Origin: Neobacillus paridis
GTDB lineage: Bacteria > Bacillota > Bacilli > Bacillales > Cytobacillaceae
Length of the DNA: 38,434 nt
Direction: 5' to 3'
NCBI RefSeq assembly: GCF_016765675.1
Contig: NZ_JAESWB010000284.1
Location: 1-38,434, forward strand
The notes beneath the pieces were generated by a model, which was not told the origin of the DNA, did not search any database, and saw only the letters and a program-made list of their open reading frames with translations. A program made the translations under genes and the position numbers. Of the stretch, positions 7,157 through 16,063 are shown in pieces (position 1 is the first letter of the stretch; the number at the start of each line of letters is the position of its first letter).

Positions 7157-8626
7157 TTATAGACCCTTTGCCTTCGCTTCCTCCCAATACCGATCCAGTT
7201 CCTCAAGCGAATAATCCGCAAAATCCCTGCCGCTTGCCTGCACCTTTTGCTCAATATAGCGGAACCGGCGGATGAACTTTTCATTGGTGGCAAATAAAGC
7301 CTCCTCCGGATTAATCTTTAAAAACCTGGCTACATTCACAATGGCAAACAGCACATCCCCGAATTCCTGCTTTGCCCGGTCAAGACCTTCATCCGTTCCA
7401 TCCAGCTCTGCGGAAAATTCCTCAAGCTCCTCTTTTACTTTCTCCAGGGCGGGGGTAATTTCCTTCCAATCGAAACCAACCTTTGCAGCCTTTTTCTGCA
7501 GTTCATAAGCACGCAAGAGATTAGGCAACGAATAGGAAACGCCCTCTAAAATCGAAGCCGGTTTTACTTCACCTTTTTCCTGCTTCTTAATCTGTTGCCA
7601 ATTTCTCACAACCTCTTCAGCATTTGCCGCCGACCCGGTACCAAATACATGTGGGTGTCTGCGGACCATTTTTGCTGACAGACCTTCAATGACATCATCA
7701 ATAGTAAAATACCCTTCATCACTGCCAATTTGGGCATGAAGCATCACCTGGAGCAGGACATCACCGAGTTCTTCAATCAAATGATCAATATCACCGCTGT
7801 CAATCGCTTCGATCACCTCAAAAGTTTCTTCAATCAAGTATTTTTTTAATGATTCATGGGTTTGCTCCTTATCCCACGGACAACCTTCGGGACCCCTTAA
7901 GTCGGCAATAATCTGGCAAAGCCTCGTAAATGTCTTCCACAAAATCTGATCATTTGTTACAGGCGGGACATATACTGAAGTCAAATTATTAAGTGATACA
8001 TGGCGATCCAATTCATAGAGCGGCACTTTGGTCAGGACTTCATCCTGACTGCCCGCCGCAGTTACAATCACGACTTCGTAATCATCCGGCAATTTTTCCA
8101 TTAAGGTTAACTTAACATTGGAGGCAGAAAATGGATCGTACACCTGGGTGATGATGATATGTTGGTCGATTTGCAGCTGACCGGAGTGAAGTGAGGTTCC
8201 ATCAAGCAGTTGAAACCCTTCTACCGGATCAATCTTTAATGCAGCCAATAAAGGATCGATAAAACTTTGCCCGCCGCCAATGGTTACTTCAATCCCCTGT
8301 TTCGGGCCAGCCGTCAGCAAAAGCTGAACCGTTTGCTCGGCCACAAGCGGGTGCCCTGGAACCACATAAACAAGATCAGCCGTTTCCGCCTCCTTCAGCA
8401 ATATCTGGACAATTTCCTGATACACTTCGGCAAATTGGGCATGCTTTTCATAGACTGAATCAAAGGAGGTATAGTTTAACCCCTCCTGTTCCAGTTCGGC
8501 AACAACCGGATGTTCCTTTGTCCGTAAAAACAGATGCTCTGCTTTGATTAATTTGCGATACACGCCCAGCGGCAACTGGTCGATCTCTCCAGCCCCGAGA
8601 CCGATGATTTCAATTTTTTTCATCAT
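7157..8626 (-). CDS. yabN: Fused tetrapyrrole methylase-like / MazG nucleotide pyrophosphohydrolase
   Basis: A 489-residue two-domain protein. Residues about 1-225 resemble SAM-dependent tetrapyrrole methylases (IEIIGLGAGEIDQLPLG, VYVVPGHPLVAEQT). Residues about 235-485 hold two MazG units, with the metal-binding pattern seen in DKEQTHESLKKYLIEETFEV and EELGDVLLQVMLHAQI, and again in VKEELEEF and EFGDVLFAIVN. MazG hydrolyses non-canonical or excess NTPs to NMP and pyrophosphate; the role of the N-terminal half is not known. Two ATG codons in a row (8626 and 8623) follow AAAGGATT; the start is seven bases after the yabM stop, so coupling is likely. Confidence 0.94.
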   Translation of the reverse strand: MMKKIEIIGLGAGEIDQLPLGVYRKLIKAEHLFLRTKEHPVVAELEQEGLNYTSFDSVYEKHAQFAEVYQEIVQILLKEAETADLVYVVPGHPLVAEQTVQLLLTAGPKQGIEVTIGGGQSFIDPLLAALKIDPVEGFQLLDGTSLHSGQLQIDQHIIITQVYDPFSASNVKLTLMEKLPDDYEVVIVTAAGSQDEVLTKVPLYELDRHVSLNNLTSVYVPPVTNDQILWKTFTRLCQIIADLRGPEGCPWDKEQTHESLKKYLIEETFEVIEAIDSGDIDHLIEELGDVLLQVMLHAQIGSDEGYFTIDDVIEGLSAKMVRRHPHVFGTGSAANAEEVVRNWQQIKKQEKGEVKPASILEGVSYSLPNLLRAYELQKKAAKVGFDWKEITPALEKVKEELEEFSAELDGTDEGLDRAKQEFGDVLFAIVNVARFLKINPEEALFATNEKFIRRFRYIEQKVQASGRDFADYSLEELDRYWEEAKAKGL

Positions 8627-8632
8627 GATTTT

Positions 8633-10249
8633 TTAATCCTTTCGTGACATTAAGTACATGAGCCTGCTGCCAAATGGAAATAAGACAAGCTCATCCTTCA
8701 GAAACACATTTCCCCTCATAATCACCCATAAATAAGTAAATCCGCCGCCAATTACAGCTCCTAACGCCTCCAAGGCCGCCCCTGCCCGTCCAATATGGTG
8801 TGTACTAAAGATGACCCCGGTAACAAATAAGAAGGCCTTTAAAAAAACAAGCATCGCAAATGTTGCCGCAGCAACGATCAATAACAACCGGAATGGCAGC
8901 AGAGATAGGCCGACCATCTGCTTCAGCCTTAAGATAAAAACAAGACTAATCAATCCAAGTGTGATTAACGATGAAACAGCCGCACCCATGGTTCCGTATA
9001 TAGGTATGAGTAAGATATTCAGAAAATATTTAAGCGGAAATACACAAGCAACAGCAACAGCGGGAAATAGCAGGCTGCCTAATCCTTGCATGATCGCAAT
9101 CACCGTTAGTATGACCGAAGTAAACAAGATGACAAAACTAAGAATTCCCAGTATGTCCGAGCCAAATTCGTTTTCAAACAACATGATATTGGTTGGTTTG
9201 ATGATCGCCCATAAGCCAAAGGAGGCTCCTGCCCCAATGACGATACTTAACTTTACAGCAAGCCGTATTTTATCATGCAAGCTGGCTGTATGATCTGCTA
9301 GTCTTTCCCTTGTCATCAATGGGACAATCGCTAGTGACATCGATGTTGCGGCGACAGTTCCTAATTGAATTAACGGCTGCCCGCGATCAAAAATCCCTTT
9401 CAGGCCTTTCGCCATTGACTGTTCGATACCGCTTGCAGTCAGTAATGAATAAAGATTTAGAGCATCTACCAGCTGTATCATAATCAGCAGCAGGCCGCTA
9501 ATGCAGACCAAAAACCCCTGCACGGTCAGAGCTTTAACAATTTCCTTTATCTCAAGATAATAGCTGTGCAAGTTTACTTTTTCAGGAACAATTCGTTTCC
9601 ATTCTTTACGTTTCCAAATAAACATAAACAAGATAATTGCGGAAATGATACTGCCGGTAATGGACCCAACCATCGCACCACTGCCCACCAGATATAAGGA
9701 AAAGCCTTTATGAATAAACAGACTGGCTAAACAAAGAATCGTTACAATTCGTACTGTCTGCTCACCTACCTGTGATAAGGCGGTTGGTACCATGTCCCCC
9801 CTGGCTTGAAAATAACCGCGTAACACGGAAACAAGCGGAAAGGTTAAAAACACAATCGAGACGACCTTGATTAAACTTGCCAGTTCACCGTCATTCATCC
9901 ATATGGCAATTTTATCTGCTCCCAAATAAAGACTAAGAAAACAAACGAGGCCAAAAAACTGTAACGAAAAATAGGATACAAGCAAGAGAAAGCGGGATTT
10001 TTCCTCATTCCCATTTTCCTGTTGTTCGGTAAAAAGCTTTGATATGACTACTGGAAACCCGGTCGTCGAAAGGACAACGGCAATGCCGTAAAACGGATAA
10101 ACTTGTTGATATATGTAAAAGCCGATATCACCGACAATATTTTGAAAAGGAACCCGATAGACGGCACTTAAAATCTTCGTAACGACGGCCGCAATGGTTA
10201 AAATAAAGGTTCCTTTAACTAAAGTCTGCGATGAAGAAGTCTGCTTCAT
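8633..10249 (-). CDS. yabM: MATE/MOP-superfamily polysaccharide transporter YabM (SpoVB-like)
   Basis: A 538-residue membrane protein with about 14 hydrophobic helices, related to SpoVB and MurJ-type flippases (oligosaccharidyl-lipid flippase part of the MOP superfamily). The likely task is moving a lipid-linked sugar across the membrane; the substrate is unknown. I start it at the ATG at 10249 (MKQTSSSQTL), preceded by AGGTGAG, and not at the upstream in-frame codons reaching 10372: that extension would read through a terminator and its residues are not family-like. It heads the yabM-yabN-rqcP unit and lies after a terminator that separates it from spoVT. Confidence 0.93.
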   Translation of the reverse strand: MKQTSSSQTLVKGTFILTIAAVVTKILSAVYRVPFQNIVGDIGFYIYQQVYPFYGIAVVLSTTGFPVVISKLFTEQQENGNEEKSRFLLLVSYFSLQFFGLVCFLSLYLGADKIAIWMNDGELASLIKVVSIVFLTFPLVSVLRGYFQARGDMVPTALSQVGEQTVRIVTILCLASLFIHKGFSLYLVGSGAMVGSITGSIISAIILFMFIWKRKEWKRIVPEKVNLHSYYLEIKEIVKALTVQGFLVCISGLLLIMIQLVDALNLYSLLTASGIEQSMAKGLKGIFDRGQPLIQLGTVAATSMSLAIVPLMTRERLADHTASLHDKIRLAVKLSIVIGAGASFGLWAIIKPTNIMLFENEFGSDILGILSFVILFTSVILTVIAIMQGLGSLLFPAVAVACVFPLKYFLNILLIPIYGTMGAAVSSLITLGLISLVFILRLKQMVGLSLLPFRLLLIVAAATFAMLVFLKAFLFVTGVIFSTHHIGRAGAALEALGAVIGGGFTYLWVIMRGNVFLKDELVLFPFGSRLMYLMSRKD

Positions 10250-10312
10250 TGGCTCACCTGCCATTTTTGAACTCCAATGTAGTATTATAGCATAGTTGGG
10301 ATTTAGGGGCAG

Positions 10313-10343
10313 AAAAAAAAGGGCAGCTACTGCTGCCTTTTTT
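10313..10343. terminator. Bidirectional-looking terminator between spoVT and yabM
   Basis: GGCAGC (10322-10327) and GCTGCC (10332-10337) form a six-pair stem with loop TACT, flanked by eight A on the left and six T on the right, so it would work on either strand. For the minus strand it ends the spoVT transcript after the repeat at 10344-10494. Confidence 0.85.
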
Positions 10344-10494
10344 GTCCAGCTCCAGCTCCTATCACCTAGCAAACTTCAGGTCTCCTCCCTACGATAAGTC
10401 AACATCGATTTACTTCGTTCATCGTGTTTCCTTTATCTCAGTCGAAGCCCCTCCAGTTTGTACGGCGATGGACAGGCGCTTCCGCTTTTCTATT
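10344..10494 (+). repeat. Dispersed intergenic repeat, copy A (full length)
   Basis: It begins GTCCAGCTCCAGCTCC and ends GGCGCTTCCGCTTTTCTATTC-like (10475-10495), filling the gap from the terminator to the spoVT stop codon. Its last 21 bases match copy B (11108-11128) at all but one position. No protein is encoded. Confidence 0.75.
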
Positions 10495-11031
10495 CTACTG
10501 TTCCATTTGTCTTGCTAAGAATCCCGCGGCGGTCTCAACCGCCTTTTGTTCAACCTCACCCAGCGTTCCTTCTTTTGTGAAAATCACTACTGCTCCAATC
10601 GGATCGCCGTTTGCAATAATCGGCCCAATTGTATATGATGAAATCGGCTCTTCATTCCCTTCAATCAAGGCGATATCACTCTGCTGTGTTACGAGAACGG
10701 AATTGCGTTCCTCCATCACTTTTTCCACTAATGCACCTATATTTTTATTTAAATAATCTTTTTTAGAGCTGCCCGCTACTGCGATAAAGGCATCGCGATC
10801 ACAAATCAATACAGGATTACCGAGGCTGTCAAATAGGGCTTCTGCATACTCTTTGGCAAAATCGCTTAATTCGCTGATTGGTGAATACTTCTTTAAAATG
10901 ACCTCCCCATCGCGATCAACAAAGATCTCTAACGGGTCCCCTTCACGGATACGCAAAGTTCTACGTATTTCTTTTGGGATCACGACTCGACCTAAATCAT
11001 CAATTCGACGAACTATTCCAGTTGCTTTCAT
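10495..11031 (-). CDS. spoVT: Stage V sporulation protein T, AbrB-type regulator
   Basis: A 178-residue DNA-binding protein. Residues 1-50 are an AbrB/SpoVT swapped-hairpin domain (ATGIVRRIDDLGRVVIPKEI), nearly identical to B. subtilis SpoVT, followed by a GAF-like domain ending AAGFLARQMEQ. It adjusts sigma-G-dependent genes in the forespore, both up and down. I choose the ATG at 11031, preceded by GTGAGG, giving the family length of 178; the longer frame to 11067 has no homologous residues. A sigma-G promoter lies upstream at 11143-11171. The gene is flanked on both sides by copies of a dispersed repeat. Confidence 0.96.
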   Translation of the reverse strand: MKATGIVRRIDDLGRVVIPKEIRRTLRIREGDPLEIFVDRDGEVILKKYSPISELSDFAKEYAEALFDSLGNPVLICDRDAFIAVAGSSKKDYLNKNIGALVEKVMEERNSVLVTQQSDIALIEGNEEPISSYTIGPIIANGDPIGAVVIFTKEGTLGEVEQKAVETAAGFLARQMEQ

Positions 11032-11089
11032 CCAATGTTGCCTCACTTTCATCTGATGATTTTTCAACTTGGCGAGAAACTATGTAACT

Positions 11090-11128
11090 GTCTAGCTGCA
11101 GCGCCAAGGCGCTGCCGCTTTTCTATTC
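11090..11128 (+). repeat. Dispersed intergenic repeat, copy B (39-base minimal form)
   Basis: It keeps only the two ends of the family: GTCTAGCTGCAG at the start and GGCGCTGCCGCTTTTCTATTC-like at the end (11108-11128). The middle is a self-complementary segment, GCAGCGCC-AA-GGCGCTGC (11097-11114). It lies in the transcribed leader of spoVT. Confidence 0.7.
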
Positions 11129-11142
11129 GCCAACTTTGAACT

Positions 11143-11171
11143 TAGTATCTTTCAACTGGAAAGTTCTATTC
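11143..11171 (-). promoter_or_regulatory. Sigma-G promoter of spoVT
   Basis: Minus strand GAATA (11171-11167), 17 bases, then GATACTA (11149-11143), close to the sigma-G pattern GHATR, 18 bases, CATWHTA. It predicts a leader of roughly 105 bases containing repeat copy B. Confidence 0.7.
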
Positions 11172-11262
11172 ACTATTTTTAAACAGACGGAGGAAATATT
11201 CCCTTTTCAGCGTTAAGCAAAAGCAACATTGATGATCATTGTCCAATTTCTGGATTACATTC

Positions 11263-14200
11263 TTAAACTGGGTTTTCCTGTTCCTTCTTGGCTAACGGTA
11301 ACCCTTTAATCATTTCAAACACGATATGAAGCCATTGCTCCGTTTTATATTCCTTGGTATTGACAATAATTTTGAGCCTTTTTCCTTCCATGCCTGGAAT
11401 TACTGACCTGCCAAAGCGGCTGCCAATATGGAATAGCTTGCTTCCATCCAACGTGTTCGTGATTTCTTCGGTTAATAAAATGGTTACTTCTTGTTTCAAC
11501 TGCTTAATTTGCTCGACTCCATTTTGAATGGCAAAAACTTTCATTTCGGCAATTTGGAACAGATACGAAACTTCGGCCGGATATTCTCCAAAGCGGTCTA
11601 ACATTTCCGCTTCCAGTTCTTCAACATCCTGAAGCGTTTCGATGCCCCTGAAGCGCTTATACATTTCAATCTTTTGGTGTCCATCTTGGATATAAGCATC
11701 TGGAATATAGGCATCGATCTCCAGATCAATTTCTACTGATCGCTTGACTTCCACATGTTCTTCCCCAAGCTCAGCCTTGCGCTCCTCAATCGCTTCTTTC
11801 AACATCTGCGAATACAGATCGAAGCCGACAGAATCAATAAAACCATGCTGCTGCGCGCCCAATAGATTTCCCGCACCTCTGATCGATAAATCGCGCATCG
11901 CAATTTTAAAGCCGGAGCCGAGTTCAGTAAATTCCTTAATCGTCTGCAGACGCTTCTCGGCAACCTCTGTCAACACTTTATCTTTTCGATAGGTAAAATA
12001 GGCATAAGCGACACGATTCGATCTGCCGACGCGGCCGCGCAGCTGATAAAGTGTCGAAAGCCCCATGCGATCAGCATCATAAACAATTAACGTATTGACA
12101 TTAGGAATATCGACACCTGTTTCAATAATCGTGGTGCTGACGAGCACATCAAAATCGCCGGCAAGAAAACCTAACATCACCGACTCCAATTCATTTTCTG
12201 TCATCTGTCCATGGGCAAAGGCCACCCGTGCATCAGGGACCAGCATGGAAATTTCCTCCGTCTTACGTTCAATATCCTCTACTCTGTTATATAAAAAGTA
12301 GACTTGTCCGTCGCGGGCAAGCTCGCGTTCAATCGCCTCTTTGACAAGCGAACCATTGTATTCCATCACATATGTCTGCACAGGGAAACGATTCTCCGGC
12401 GGTGTTTCAATTACCGAAAGGTCGCGAACCCCTAGCATCGACATATGAAGAGTCCTTGGAATTGGGGTAGCTGTCAGTGTCAGTACATCAACATTTGTTT
12501 TTAGCCGTTTAATTTTTTCCTTATGGGAAACTCCGAACCGCTGCTCCTCGTCAATAATCAAAAGCCCCAAATCGTGATAAGTGATATCCTTTGAAAGCAG
12601 GCGGTGGGTTCCGATCACGATATCTATCGAGCCGGCCTTCAACCCTTTGATTGTTTCCGTTTGCTGCTTTTTTGAACGAAAACGGCTTAAAATGCCGATA
12701 TTAATCGGATAGTCCTGGAATCGCTCCCGCAGTGTCTCATAATGCTGCTGCGCCAAAATGGTTGTTGGTACCAGAAAGGCAACCTGCTTGCCATCGGTGA
12801 TCGCCTTAAAGGCTGCTCTAATGGCCACCTCCGTTTTTCCATAACCGACATCACCGCATAACAGCCGATCCATCGGCCGCGGCCGTTCCATATCCTTCTT
12901 AATCTCCTGAATCGAACGCAATTGATCTTCCGTTTCCTGGTAGGCAAACGAGGCCTCAAATTCCCGCTGCAAATCTCCATCAGGTGAAAAGGCAAACCCG
13001 ACGGCTGCTTCCCGTTCGGCATACAACTTAATTAAATCATCAGCAATATCTTCAACGGATGATTGGACTTTCTTCTTTACCTTTTTCCAGTCACTGCCGC
13101 CAAGTTTATAAACCTTGGGTTCTTTTCCTTCCGAGCCGACATATTTCTGGACAAGATCGATTTGATCAATGGGCACATACAGCTTATCGGTTCCCTGGTA
13201 ACGAATATGAAGATAATCCTTGTGAATTCCATTTATCACAAGCGTTTCAATTCCTAAATATTTTCCGATCCCATGATTGACATGGACAACATAATCACCA
13301 GCTTTAAGTTCAGAATAACTTTTTATTCTTTCAGCATTGGAAAGCTTCTGGCGATTTTTAACAGACTTTCTTACCCGCTTACTAAACAGCTCTTGTTCCG
13401 TAATCACAGCAAGCTTTTGAATCGGTAATTCAAACCCTGTTTGCAACGATGCTTTGATAATTTGAACCTTGCCCGGCAGCATTTGTTGATTAGCATCAGC
13501 AACGACCGCAGGAATTTCATAGTCTTCGAGCACCCGCTCTAATTTTTTCACTCGTTCCTCATCAGGGCCAAGAAAAACAACTGCATAATTTCCTTTGATC
13601 CAGCGGTCAATTTCCGACTTTAACAGATGCATTTGTCCATGAAAGTTCTGCATTTGCTTGCAGGAAATATTAACGATATTTTGCGGGTTTGTATTGGCGA
13701 CATGACGTAAAAATAGTGACAGGTAAAGAATGGGATGCTCATTTTGCTGCATTAAGTTCTGCAGTTTATGAGATATCTGAAGGTCATGAATAATTTCACC
13801 TTCGCTTAATAGCGATGTGTACCATTCCGCTTCATCCTTGACAAGGGAATCATCCATTTCCTGTACCCGGCTGATTTCATCAATGACAACAAGGCCATTG
13901 CCCGGAAGATAATCTAGTAAACTATGAGGGTTTTCATAGGCGAGCGATAAGTACTTGAACACCTGATCCGGTTCTTGTTTGTTTTTTAATTGCTCGATTT
14001 CATAGCTGATATTCTGCGATAGCTGTATTTTAGCTTTTTCATCATTGATTTTTCTAAGGCTTTCCGCTAATCCGGATTCAAGTCCTGAAATAATCCGACT
14101 GTAATGTTCCGGCTCCAATAGCAATTCGGTTGCCGGTCCGATTGATACCTTGGACACTTTCTCTTTGGAACGCTGGTCTTCTAACGAAAAATAGCGAATC

Positions 14201-14808
14201 GACTCAATCTCCGTATCAAATAATTCTACCCGCAGAGGGGTGGCTTCGGTCAGCGGATAAATATCAATAATTCCGCCCCTAACGCTAAATTCTCCGGGTG
14301 TCGACACCATTTCTTGACGGTTATAGCCCATCATCACAAACTTATTTAAGATTTGATCAGGATCAATCTCTTCGCCAACCTTTAAAGAGAGCTGATATTT
14401 TTGCCATAAAACTTTAGGAGGAAGGATTTTCTTCAACCCGGCAATAGGAACAATGCATATTCCTTGTTTTTGCTTGCTCCAGTAATTTAAAACCTCGATT
14501 CTTTGTGCCTTTAATTCCGGACTGGCAATGCTAAGCTCAGCTGCAATTAACTCATTGGCTGGAAAAAGAAATACTTCCTTTTCACTTAATAGATTAACAA
14601 GATCATCATAGAGTTTTTGTGCCTGTAATAGATTATGGGTTACGAATAGCACCGGCCTGTTTATTTGTTGATAAAGTGCTGCTGTTAAAACTGTTCTCGA
14701 AGACCCCGATAATCCGGCGATTAACTGTTCTTTTAATCCCCCATCGACTCCAGCGATACATGTGCTAACATCGTCTTGATGGAGAAAAAATGACTTTAAA
14801 CCTTGCAA
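11263..14808 (-). CDS. mfd: Transcription-repair coupling factor Mfd
   Basis: An 1181-residue protein of normal Mfd length. The N-terminal third is the UvrB-like region that recruits UvrA (GLSGSSRTVLTAAL; SVRGGIIDIYPLTE). A CarD-like RNA polymerase interaction domain follows (about 495-575; DYVVHVNHGIGKYLG). Then comes a RecG-like translocase with Walker A GDVGYGKTE near 653 and DEEQ near 752, and a C-terminal TRCF domain. It removes stalled RNA polymerase and calls in nucleotide excision repair. The start must be the TTG at 14808, placed after GGAGGAGGAG; no nearby in-frame ATG exists. It lies downstream of fin, separated by a terminator. Confidence 0.97.
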   Translation of the reverse strand: MQGLKSFFLHQDDVSTCIAGVDGGLKEQLIAGLSGSSRTVLTAALYQQINRPVLFVTHNLLQAQKLYDDLVNLLSEKEVFLFPANELIAAELSIASPELKAQRIEVLNYWSKQKQGICIVPIAGLKKILPPKVLWQKYQLSLKVGEEIDPDQILNKFVMMGYNRQEMVSTPGEFSVRGGIIDIYPLTEATPLRVELFDTEIESIRYFSLEDQRSKEKVSKVSIGPATELLLEPEHYSRIISGLESGLAESLRKINDEKAKIQLSQNISYEIEQLKNKQEPDQVFKYLSLAYENPHSLLDYLPGNGLVVIDEISRVQEMDDSLVKDEAEWYTSLLSEGEIIHDLQISHKLQNLMQQNEHPILYLSLFLRHVANTNPQNIVNISCKQMQNFHGQMHLLKSEIDRWIKGNYAVVFLGPDEERVKKLERVLEDYEIPAVVADANQQMLPGKVQIIKASLQTGFELPIQKLAVITEQELFSKRVRKSVKNRQKLSNAERIKSYSELKAGDYVVHVNHGIGKYLGIETLVINGIHKDYLHIRYQGTDKLYVPIDQIDLVQKYVGSEGKEPKVYKLGGSDWKKVKKKVQSSVEDIADDLIKLYAEREAAVGFAFSPDGDLQREFEASFAYQETEDQLRSIQEIKKDMERPRPMDRLLCGDVGYGKTEVAIRAAFKAITDGKQVAFLVPTTILAQQHYETLRERFQDYPINIGILSRFRSKKQQTETIKGLKAGSIDIVIGTHRLLSKDITYHDLGLLIIDEEQRFGVSHKEKIKRLKTNVDVLTLTATPIPRTLHMSMLGVRDLSVIETPPENRFPVQTYVMEYNGSLVKEAIERELARDGQVYFLYNRVEDIERKTEEISMLVPDARVAFAHGQMTENELESVMLGFLAGDFDVLVSTTIIETGVDIPNVNTLIVYDADRMGLSTLYQLRGRVGRSNRVAYAYFTYRKDKVLTEVAEKRLQTIKEFTELGSGFKIAMRDLSIRGAGNLLGAQQHGFIDSVGFDLYSQMLKEAIEERKAELGEEHVEVKRSVEIDLEIDAYIPDAYIQDGHQKIEMYKRFRGIETLQDVEELEAEMLDRFGEYPAEVSYLFQIAEMKVFAIQNGVEQIKQLKQEVTILLTEEITNTLDGSKLFHIGSRFGRSVIPGMEGKRLKIIVNTKEYKTEQWLHIVFEMIKGLPLAKKEQENPV

Positions 14809-14923
14809 GAGCTCTCCTCCTCCCTTAACAAATCAAGCAGAAATCGTTCTTATCTGCTGCTTTCCATTTTTCTTATTTAGTTCTGTGAGATTATAAGGAA
14901 ATATCATTTACAAATGGCAATAG

Positions 14924-14951
14924 AAAAATGCTTTGGAGATCGATCCAAAGC
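14924..14951 (-). terminator. Intrinsic terminator after fin
   Basis: GCTTTGGA and TCCAAAGC (14930-14937 with 14944-14951) form a perfect eight-pair stem with a six-base loop; the minus-strand transcript continues AUUUUUC. It is three bases past the fin stop. The remaining gap to mfd has a TATAAT on the minus strand without a good -35, so the mfd promoter is not assigned. Confidence 0.88.
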
Positions 14952-14954
14952 GGA

Positions 14955-15185
14955 TTAGTGTATAAGGAAATCGTATTGATGGTAATCAGGGTTTCGTTCC
15001 AAGCTTTCCTGACAGTCTTCACAAATTGCCCTTATCTGAATGTCACCGGATGGTTCATATATAACCATATCCTGTCTCTCTTGTTCTGTTAATTTATCAA
15101 GGCCAAGTACTTCCGAATGAACTGATACTTGCTCAATCGAGCCAAGTTTTACGCCACAATGACGACAATAATAATGAATGGCCAC
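14955..15185 (-). CDS. fin: Anti-sigma-F factor Fin
   Basis: A 76-residue zinc-ribbon-like protein with two CxxC pairs, CRHC near residue 8 and CEDC near 55, matching B. subtilis Fin (YabK). It is made in the forespore and inhibits sigma-F so that sigma-G can take over. The start is a GTG at 15185 after GGGAGGGACAG, and gives MAIHYYCRHCGVK, the family N-terminus. A sigma-G/F-type promoter lies at 15218-15247 and a terminator follows, so it is a separate transcription unit between pth and mfd. Confidence 0.95.
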   Translation of the reverse strand: MAIHYYCRHCGVKLGSIEQVSVHSEVLGLDKLTEQERQDMVIYEPSGDIQIRAICEDCQESLERNPDYHQYDFLIH

Positions 15186-15217
15186 ACCTGTCCCTCCCTA
15201 ATCTGCTATTCCTTTAC

Positions 15218-15247
15218 TAGTATGAACGCTGCCGGAGGAACTTATTC
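15218..15247 (-). promoter_or_regulatory. Forespore (sigma-G/F) promoter of fin
   Basis: Minus strand GAATA (15247-15243), exactly 18 bases, then CATACTA (15224-15218). This fits the sigma-G consensus fully. The sigma-F pattern (GG at the start of the -10) is only partly met. B. subtilis fin is known to be read by both factors. Confidence 0.8.
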
Positions 15248-15371
15248 ACATCTGATTGTTTTCAAGGAATTTTTTCCAGTTATATTTCTTTATTGTATGA
15301 ACGGGTGGCCTGTATCATGATCTATTAGCTTAGCCGAAGGTGCCTTGAACAGGCTGGCACGGGAGTATCGA

Positions 15372-15932
15372 TTACTTATTGTACTGATTCATTACCTGTA
15401 AAAAAGGCAATGTGAGCCAAGCCTCACAGGCCTCCGCACTCTTTTTTAGCGCCGCTTGGATCGCTGCGCTCTCGTCCGGACGGAATCTGCCTAAAACATA
15501 GTCAATAATACTGACCCCTGGTTCCGGTCGATCGATCCCAATCCGAATCCGGTTAAATTCTTGAGTCCCTAAATGGGCCACAATCGATTTGATGCCATTA
15601 TGTCCGCCCGGACTGCCTTTTTGCCGCAGCCGAATTTTCCCAACCGGCAAATCAAGATCATCATAAATGATCAGCAAATCCTCTATCTCTATTTGATAGT
15701 AATCGATCACTGCTCTGACCGCCTCACCAGACAAATTCATAAAGGTCAACGGCTTTAACAACAACACCTTTTGCCCCGATGCCTGTCCGATTCCGTACAA
15801 GCCCTTCCACTTTGACTGCGACAGCGGGATGTTCAGGCGTTTCGATAACTCATCAATGGTATCAAAGCCGACATTATGTCTTGTGTGTTCATATTGCCTT
15901 CCCGGGTTTCCCAAACCAACAATTAATCTCAT
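15372..15932 (-). CDS. pth: Peptidyl-tRNA hydrolase
   Basis: A 186-residue enzyme that frees tRNA from peptidyl-tRNA dropped by ribosomes; known as SpoVC in B. subtilis (188 residues). The N-terminal motif [20 protein letters not shown] contains the catalytic His near residue 20; further conserved parts are [19 protein letters not shown] and GGHNGIKS. I start at the ATG at 15932, preceded by AAGGAC; the frame runs open to 15992 but those residues are outside the family. The 186-base gap to fin contains no clear terminator. Confidence 0.96.
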   Translation of the reverse strand: MRLIVGLGNPGRQYEHTRHNVGFDTIDELSKRLNIPLSQSKWKGLYGIGQASGQKVLLLKPLTFMNLSGEAVRAVIDYYQIEIEDLLIIYDDLDLPVGKIRLRQKGSPGGHNGIKSIVAHLGTQEFNRIRIGIDRPEPGVSIIDYVLGRFRPDESAAIQAALKKSAEACEAWLTLPFLQVMNQYNK

Positions 15933-16017
15933 CTGTCCTTCTTTCTCTCCCTCTCCCGCTTTAACCTGTCTTTTCAATAATTTCCGAAACATCGCTATCT
16001 CCCATTTTAAAATTATG

Positions 16018-16051
16018 CGATAAAAGACGTAACCTGGTCCAGGCTACGTCT
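16018..16051 (-). terminator. Intrinsic terminator after ctc
   Basis: Bases 16025-16037 pair with 16039-16051 (13 positions, one G-U; the tip must open to form a loop), and the minus-strand transcript continues UUUUAUCG. It lies 12 bases past the ctc stop and before pth. Confidence 0.8.
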
Positions 16052-16063
16052 GTTTCTCTAGTT

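Noticed and set aside
8811..9293. 160-codon plus-strand frame inside yabM
   Set aside because: It is antisense to a clear membrane protein gene and its composition mirrors that gene; no binding site.
10250..10372. N-terminal extension of YabM
   Set aside because: It would have to be translated through a strong terminator; the ATG at 10249 with its own binding site gives the normal family start.
12687..13022. 111-codon minus-strand frame inside mfd
   Set aside because: It is out of frame within the helicase region of mfd and has no independent support.
14860..14923. Sigma-A promoter of mfd
   Set aside because: A TATAAT is present on the minus strand, but the best -35 (TTGCCA) is 19 bp away, so the site was left unassigned.
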